This document shows positions 32,104-35,728 of a stretch of 35,728 nucleotides of DNA, one piece after another. How positions within the stretch are numbered: position 1 is the stretch's first letter; every line of letters starts with the position of its first letter. The position numbers and the translations under genes are program-made. A model generated the notes under the pieces. The model was given only the letters and a program-made list of their open reading frames with translations. It had not been told where the DNA came from and did not search any database. Location of the stretch: assembly GCA_020848455.1 (NCBI GenBank), contig JADLAB010000564.1:1-35728 (forward strand), in the 5' to 3' direction. The DNA comes from Polyangiaceae bacterium. Lineage in GTDB: Bacteria > Myxococcota_A > Polyangia > Polyangiales > Polyangiaceae.

Positions 32104-32730
32104 TCAGGCGAGGCTCGGCCGCCGGCCGTTCGGATCCACGTCGGCGGGCCAGTCGTCGCCGAGCAGTCGCTCGCGGTGCGCGTTCAGGCGCTCCGCCTGG
32201 CTCAGGAAGCCGCGTCGGTCGACGTGCTCCTCGTTGGCCGCGACGACCTCGGCGAGCGCCATCGCGCCGAGCCCCTGGTCCTCGTCCGTGGGCGTCGCGC
32301 CGTCGCCGCGGTTCTTCACGAGCACGACGAAGTGACGCGTCATGCCCGGTGCGCGCTGCGGCAGCGCGCCATCGCGCCGCATCACCTCGAGGGTGAAGGA
32401 GCCCGCGGGTCCGTCGAGCTCGACCTCGAGCGCGCCGCGCTCGAAGGGGCCGACGCGCCGCACGCTCCACGGTCCGAGCGCGCCGCCCGCCGCGAGCGGA
32501 GCCACGGCCCGTGCGGCATCCTGGGCGCGGGCGGCGGTGCCCGGCGCGTCCGCGACCCGCGGATGCGAGGACGCGGACGTGCTCGCCGCCACGATGCTGC
32601 CCGTGGCTGCCACCGTCGCAAGACTCGCCGACACCATGACGCTGCGCCTCGTGAGGCTCGCGCCGAGGCGGGGTGCAGCACCGTCGGCCTCTGGTGCTTC
32701 CGAAGAAAAGCGCCTTCGCGTTCGTGCCAT
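32104..32730 (-). CDS. Tat-signal protein, first gene of the Hxs-like operon
   Basis: A 208-residue protein with a twin-arginine-like signal: SLTRRSVMVSASLATV (Arg28-Arg29, hydrophobic 31-48) and a likely cleavage after ASTSASS. The mature region is compact: GPWSVRRVGPFERGALEVEL, SFTLEVMRRDG and HFVVLVKNRGDG are strands. A C-terminal helical region HVDRRGFLSQAERLNAHRERLL follows. I recognise no family. GGGAGAA lies 8 nt before the ATG. It is separated from the precursor gene by 25 nt, so it is in the same operon and may be the exported partner or carrier of the modified peptide. Tat export suggests it folds, or binds a cofactor, before crossing the membrane. Confidence 0.65.
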   Translation of the reverse strand: MARTRRRFSSEAPEADGAAPRLGASLTRRSVMVSASLATVAATGSIVAASTSASSHPRVADAPGTAARAQDAARAVAPLAAGGALGPWSVRRVGPFERGALEVELDGPAGSFTLEVMRRDGALPQRAPGMTRHFVVLVKNRGDGATPTDEDQGLGAMALAEVVAANEEHVDRRGFLSQAERLNAHRERLLGDDWPADVDPNGRRPSLA

Positions 32731-33011
32731 CGTCAACGTTCTCCCGAGCTCGGTGGGCCGCCGCGGCCACCACCGCCCTTCCGACCATGGTATCACGGTG
32801 TGCGGCGCGCGCGCGCGAAACGCGCATCGCCCTTCGCTGGGATCCTGCGCGCCCGCTCGCGCCCGCATGACGCGGGGAGTCAAAACGGAGGCGCGCGCGC
32901 CCGGCGCACGGTTCCGCCCGCAAAGCGTTTGACCAGAGGCCCCGCACACTGAGATTCTACTGAGGGGCTCGTGTGCGAGCGGCGCCACGGCACGAACGTG
33001 TGAGGAAGTAC
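32731..33011. other. 281-nt divergent intergenic region
   Basis: Holds the 5' regions of the Hxs-like operon (leftward) and the MopE-type gene (rightward). The rightward gene has a good promoter candidate. For the leftward operon only a weak GATACC-type element about 55 nt upstream of the start codon was seen. No protein-like ORF. Confidence 0.5.
32929..32958 (+). promoter_or_regulatory. Candidate promoter TTGACC-18-GATTCT of the MopE-type gene
   Basis: TTGACC at 32929-32934 and GATTCT at 32953-32958, spaced 18 nt. The start codon at 33012 is 53 nt further, leaving a normal leader with GAGGAAG just before the ATG. Confidence 0.45.
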
Positions 33012-35456
33012 ATGCGGCAGCGCGACGACACCGGTAAGCGGGCAACGGGCGCGGCGGTTGCGTCGAGCCGGCGCTCGGTCGTTGCCTGGTGGGGCGTGGG
33101 CGGCGCGTTCGCGCTCGCCGCCGCGCTCGGCGGCGCGGCGTGCGCCTCGTCGACCGACACCGACGGCGGAGGGACCGGTGCGACGGGCAACACCACCGGC
33201 ACCGGGCTCACGGGCGGTGCCGGCGGCGCCGGTGGCAGCGTGGGCGGCGGCGGTCAGGGTGGTGGCCCGTGCGTGCCCCTGTCCGAAGAGCTCTGCGACG
33301 GCGAGGACAACACCTGCGACGACGTCGTCGATGAGGGCTGCGCGTGCATCCAGGGCCAGACCCAGCCCTGCTACAGCGGCGACCCTGCGCTTCCCGGCGT
33401 GGGCGAGTGCGCCACGGGCCTGCAGGCCTGCGACATCCACGGCGAGTACACCGGCCCGTGCGTGGGCGAAGTCCTGCCCGAGGCCGAGACCTGCGACGGC
33501 GCCGACAACGACTGCAACCACGCCGTCGACGAGGGGCTGGGCACCGTGAGCTGCGGCCTCGGCGCCTGTCAGGTGACGGTGGAGGCCTGCACCAACGGGC
33601 AGCCGGTGCCGTGCGTGCCCGGCAATCCGGGCCCGGTCGAGACGTGCGACGGGAGCGACGACAACTGCAACGGCGTCGTGGACGAGGGCTGCAACTGCGT
33701 GAACGGCACGACGCAGCCCTGTTACACGGGCGCGCCGGCGACGCGCGGCGTCGGCGAATGCAAGGACGGCCTGCAGACCTGCGTGCTCGGGGCGTGGTCC
33801 GCGTGTGCCAACGACGTGCTGCCGACCGGCGAGATCTGCGACGGCAAGGACAACGACTGCGACAACGCCAACGACAACGGCGACCCGGGCGGCAACCAGA
33901 GCTGCAGCACCGGTGGCGTCGGCCAGTGCGCGCTCGGCCTCACCCACTGCCAGAGCGGCCAGATCGCCTGCGTGCAGCAGTACCAGCCCGAGGCCGAGGT
34001 CTTCGACTGCAAGGACAACGACTGCAACGGCGACACCGACGAAGGGCAGCTCACGGGGTGCAACACCGGGCTGCTCGGGGTGTGCGCCATCGGCACCAAG
34101 GTCTGTATCCAGGGCCAGGTCGTGTGCGTGCAGAACGTGCAGCCCTCCGCGGACGTCTGCGACGGGCAGGACAACAACTGCGACGGCGCCACCGACGAGG
34201 GCGACCCCGGCGGCGGCGCGGTCTGCGCGACCGGTCAGCCCGGCGTGTGCAGCCCCGGCGTGCGGCACTGCGTGAGCGGCGTGCTGACGTGCGTGGCGAA
34301 CGCGCAGCCCTCGGCCGAGGTGTGCGACGGGCTCGACAACAACTGCGCGGGCGGCGTCGACGAGGGCAACCCCGGCGGCGGCGCCGGCTGCAGCACGGGC
34401 CAGCAAGGCGTGTGCGCCGCGGGCACCGTCACCTGTCAGAGCGGCGCGCTCACCTGCGTGCGCAACGTCGCGCCCTCGTCGGAGACCTGCGACGGGCTCG
34501 ACAACAACTGCGCGGGCGGCGTCGACGAGGGCAATCCCGGCGGCGGGGTCGCCTGCACGACCGGCCTGCTCGGCGTCTGCAACCAGGGCACGACCGCCTG
34601 CCAGAACGGCGCGCTCACCTGCCCGCAGAACGTGCAGCCCTCGAGCGAGGTGTGTGATGGCGCCGACAACAACTGCAACGGCGCGACGGACGAGAACGAC
34701 CCCGGCGGCAACGTGGCGTGCTCGACGGGCCTGCCGGGCGTGTGCAGCGCGGGCATTCGGCACTGCGTGAGCGGCGCGCTCGTGTGTCAGCAGAGCGTGC
34801 AGCCCTCGGGCGAGGTGTGCGACGGGCTCGACAACAACTGCGCCGGTGGGGTCGACGAGGGCAACCCCGGCGGCGGGGCAGCCTGCGCCACCGGTCAGTC
34901 GGGCGTGTGCAGCCCCGGCACCCAGACCTGCGTCGCGGGAAGCGTGAGCTGCGTCCGCAACGTCAACCCGTCGACGGAGACCTGCAACTCCCTCGACGAC
35001 GACTGCAACGGCCTCGTCGACGACGCGCTCGTGGCCGACGGCAAGCCCAACACCTGCGCGAACGCCGCGAGCCTCACGTACACGATCGCCCCCGCGGGCC
35101 AGACGCTCGTGACGGGCGTCGTGGACGCGAGCGGCGAGGACTGGTTCAGGGTGACGTTCACCTCGGTGGGCTCGCCGGGGCAGAGCTACCACCCGGTCAT
35201 CGACCTCATCGCGGGCAATGCGGAGTACCGGATCCGCGTCTACCGCTCGTGTCCGCCCGCGGCCTCCGAGTGCAGCCAGGACATCGAGACGTTCTCGATG
35301 GACTACCCAGCCAACCAGCAGGGCTGCCTGTCGCCGACCAATCACTGCACGGATCAGACGACGCCGCGCAACGCGACGTGGCTCGTGCGGGTGTTCCGCC
35401 GGGTCCCGTCGCCCACGAACTGCACTTCGTACACGGTGCGGTTGAGCAACATCTAG
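33012..35456 (+). CDS. MopE-type lipoprotein with 11 metal-binding-like repeats
   Basis: An 814-residue secreted protein. Signal FALAAALGGAAC (Cys44) is followed by a Thr/Gly linker. Then come eleven copies of a motif of the form C-D-G-x-D-N-N-C-x-G-x-x-D-E-G, known from MopE and many myxobacterial proteins as a putative metal-binding motif. They are interleaved with Cys-rich segments containing GVC-x-x-G. In the fifth copy the first Cys is displaced (EVFDCKDNDC). The last copy is diverged (CNSLDDDC). Residues about 680-814 form a separate beta-rich domain (EDWFRVTF, RIRVYRSCPP, NATWLVRVFRR). It probably binds divalent metal at the cell surface. GAGGAAG 4 nt before the ATG supports this start over the upstream GTG. 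Confidence 0.85.
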   Translation: MRQRDDTGKRATGAAVASSRRSVVAWWGVGGAFALAAALGGAACASSTDTDGGGTGATGNTTGTGLTGGAGGAGGSVGGGGQGGGPCVPLSEELCDGEDNTCDDVVDEGCACIQGQTQPCYSGDPALPGVGECATGLQACDIHGEYTGPCVGEVLPEAETCDGADNDCNHAVDEGLGTVSCGLGACQVTVEACTNGQPVPCVPGNPGPVETCDGSDDNCNGVVDEGCNCVNGTTQPCYTGAPATRGVGECKDGLQTCVLGAWSACANDVLPTGEICDGKDNDCDNANDNGDPGGNQSCSTGGVGQCALGLTHCQSGQIACVQQYQPEAEVFDCKDNDCNGDTDEGQLTGCNTGLLGVCAIGTKVCIQGQVVCVQNVQPSADVCDGQDNNCDGATDEGDPGGGAVCATGQPGVCSPGVRHCVSGVLTCVANAQPSAEVCDGLDNNCAGGVDEGNPGGGAGCSTGQQGVCAAGTVTCQSGALTCVRNVAPSSETCDGLDNNCAGGVDEGNPGGGVACTTGLLGVCNQGTTACQNGALTCPQNVQPSSEVCDGADNNCNGATDENDPGGNVACSTGLPGVCSAGIRHCVSGALVCQQSVQPSGEVCDGLDNNCAGGVDEGNPGGGAACATGQSGVCSPGTQTCVAGSVSCVRNVNPSTETCNSLDDDCNGLVDDALVADGKPNTCANAASLTYTIAPAGQTLVTGVVDASGEDWFRVTFTSVGSPGQSYHPVIDLIAGNAEYRIRVYRSCPPAASECSQDIETFSMDYPANQQGCLSPTNHCTDQTTPRNATWLVRVFRRVPSPTNCTSYTVRLSNI

Positions 35457-35458
35457 GA

Positions 35459-35520
35459 GGAAGCTCGGCGCCAGCGTGACGTGGCTTCAGGCTTCGCGCT
35501 CCAGGCTTCGGGCCCAGAAG
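35459..35520 (+). repeat. Dispersed intergenic repeat, copy B
   Basis: Begins 2 nt after the stop of the MopE-type gene and matches copy A at 30 of the first 32 bases. It continues as ggcttcgcgctccaggcttcggg. Confidence 0.75.
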
Positions 35521-35611
35521 TCGGAGCGCGGATCCCGCTCGTCACGAGGGCACGCCGCCGGCATCTCGAGGCGCGCGGCGAGCGCCATCGAGTAGCGCGC
35601 CTCCGACGGCG

Positions 35612-35728
35612 TCACTGGCAGCGCACGAGCGGCGTGAGCGGCGCGAAGTCCCACTGCGTCAGGTTCTGGGCGTCGTAGGCGGTGAGCTCGGTGGTGAGCA
35701 CGTTCGTGATGTCCGCGAGGGTCTGGCC
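35612..35728 (-). CDS. 3' end of a truncated gene
   Basis: The last 38 codons of a minus-strand gene that runs off the right edge. The translation ends NLTQWDFAPLTPLVRCQ and, going upstream, TLADITNVLTTELTAYDAQ, with balanced protein-like composition, unlike the Arg-rich shadow frames. A Cys close to the end suggests an exported protein, but the function cannot be inferred. Confidence 0.55.
   Translation of the reverse strand, partial: GQTLADITNVLTTELTAYDAQNLTQWDFAPLTPLVRCQ

Noticed and set aside
35481-35678. 65-codon plus-strand ORF near the right edge
   Set aside because: Arg-rich translation that overlaps the intergenic repeat and the better-looking minus-strand gene end.

Overview
The window is about 35.7 kb of very GC-rich DNA. 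Coding sequence is dense, third codon positions are almost all G or C, and lipoproteins with Gly/Ser/Thr-rich linkers are abundant. A large TPR scaffold, a Hanks-type kinase and a multi-repeat MopE-type protein also occur. This points to a myxobacterium (Myxococcota, probably the Polyangiales side). That is an inference from gene style; no rRNA or tRNA marker is present.

Left part (1-7650). A GNAT acetyltransferase is followed by a secreted protein with a CH-PPGNP motif and a collagen-like tail, a divergent beta-helix lipoprotein, and an ATGA-coupled gene pair. The pair is an uncharacterised protein plus a trypsin-like protease with a zinc ribbon; I find a related domain in both. Two minus-strand genes follow, a Pro/Ala-rich lipoprotein and a small Gly-rich protein carrying three Cys-Leu motifs.

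Middle part (7696-19950). A continuous minus-strand block encodes, in transcription order, a beta-propeller lipoprotein, an outer-membrane porin-like protein, an Ig-like lipoprotein, a thioredoxin-fold lipoprotein, a 1869-residue TPR protein, a V4R-domain protein and the manganese exporter MntP. After a 127-bp divergent region with a 14-bp palindrome come a Ser/Thr kinase, an overlapping lipoprotein and DciA. A convergent SCP2-like protein, a response regulator-EAL protein, a TPP enzyme and a stand-alone M17 N-terminal-like domain follow.

Right part (27451-32730) is the highlight. It is a tight seven-gene minus-strand operon that I read as a divergent His-Xaa-Ser (Hxs) peptide-modification system. 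It encodes a Tat-signal protein, a 90-residue precursor ending in twelve Ser-His-Gly repeats and a final Trp, two radical SAM enzymes with intact CX3CX2C motifs, two HxsD-like small proteins, and an HxsB-like protein that has lost its radical SAM cysteines but kept GGEP and a C-terminal CX2CX5C. A precursor, two active maturases, two small partners and a catalytically dead scaffold form a coherent but unusual modification complex. No dedicated peptidase or transporter lies inside the window.

The right edge has a MopE-type lipoprotein with 11 metal-binding-like repeats and the 3' end of a minus-strand gene. A repeat of about 60 bp follows both the lipoprotein at 1168-2466 and the MopE-type gene at 33012-35456. 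Several genes have a -10-like hexamer only 6-8 nt before the start codon, suggesting leaderless transcripts.
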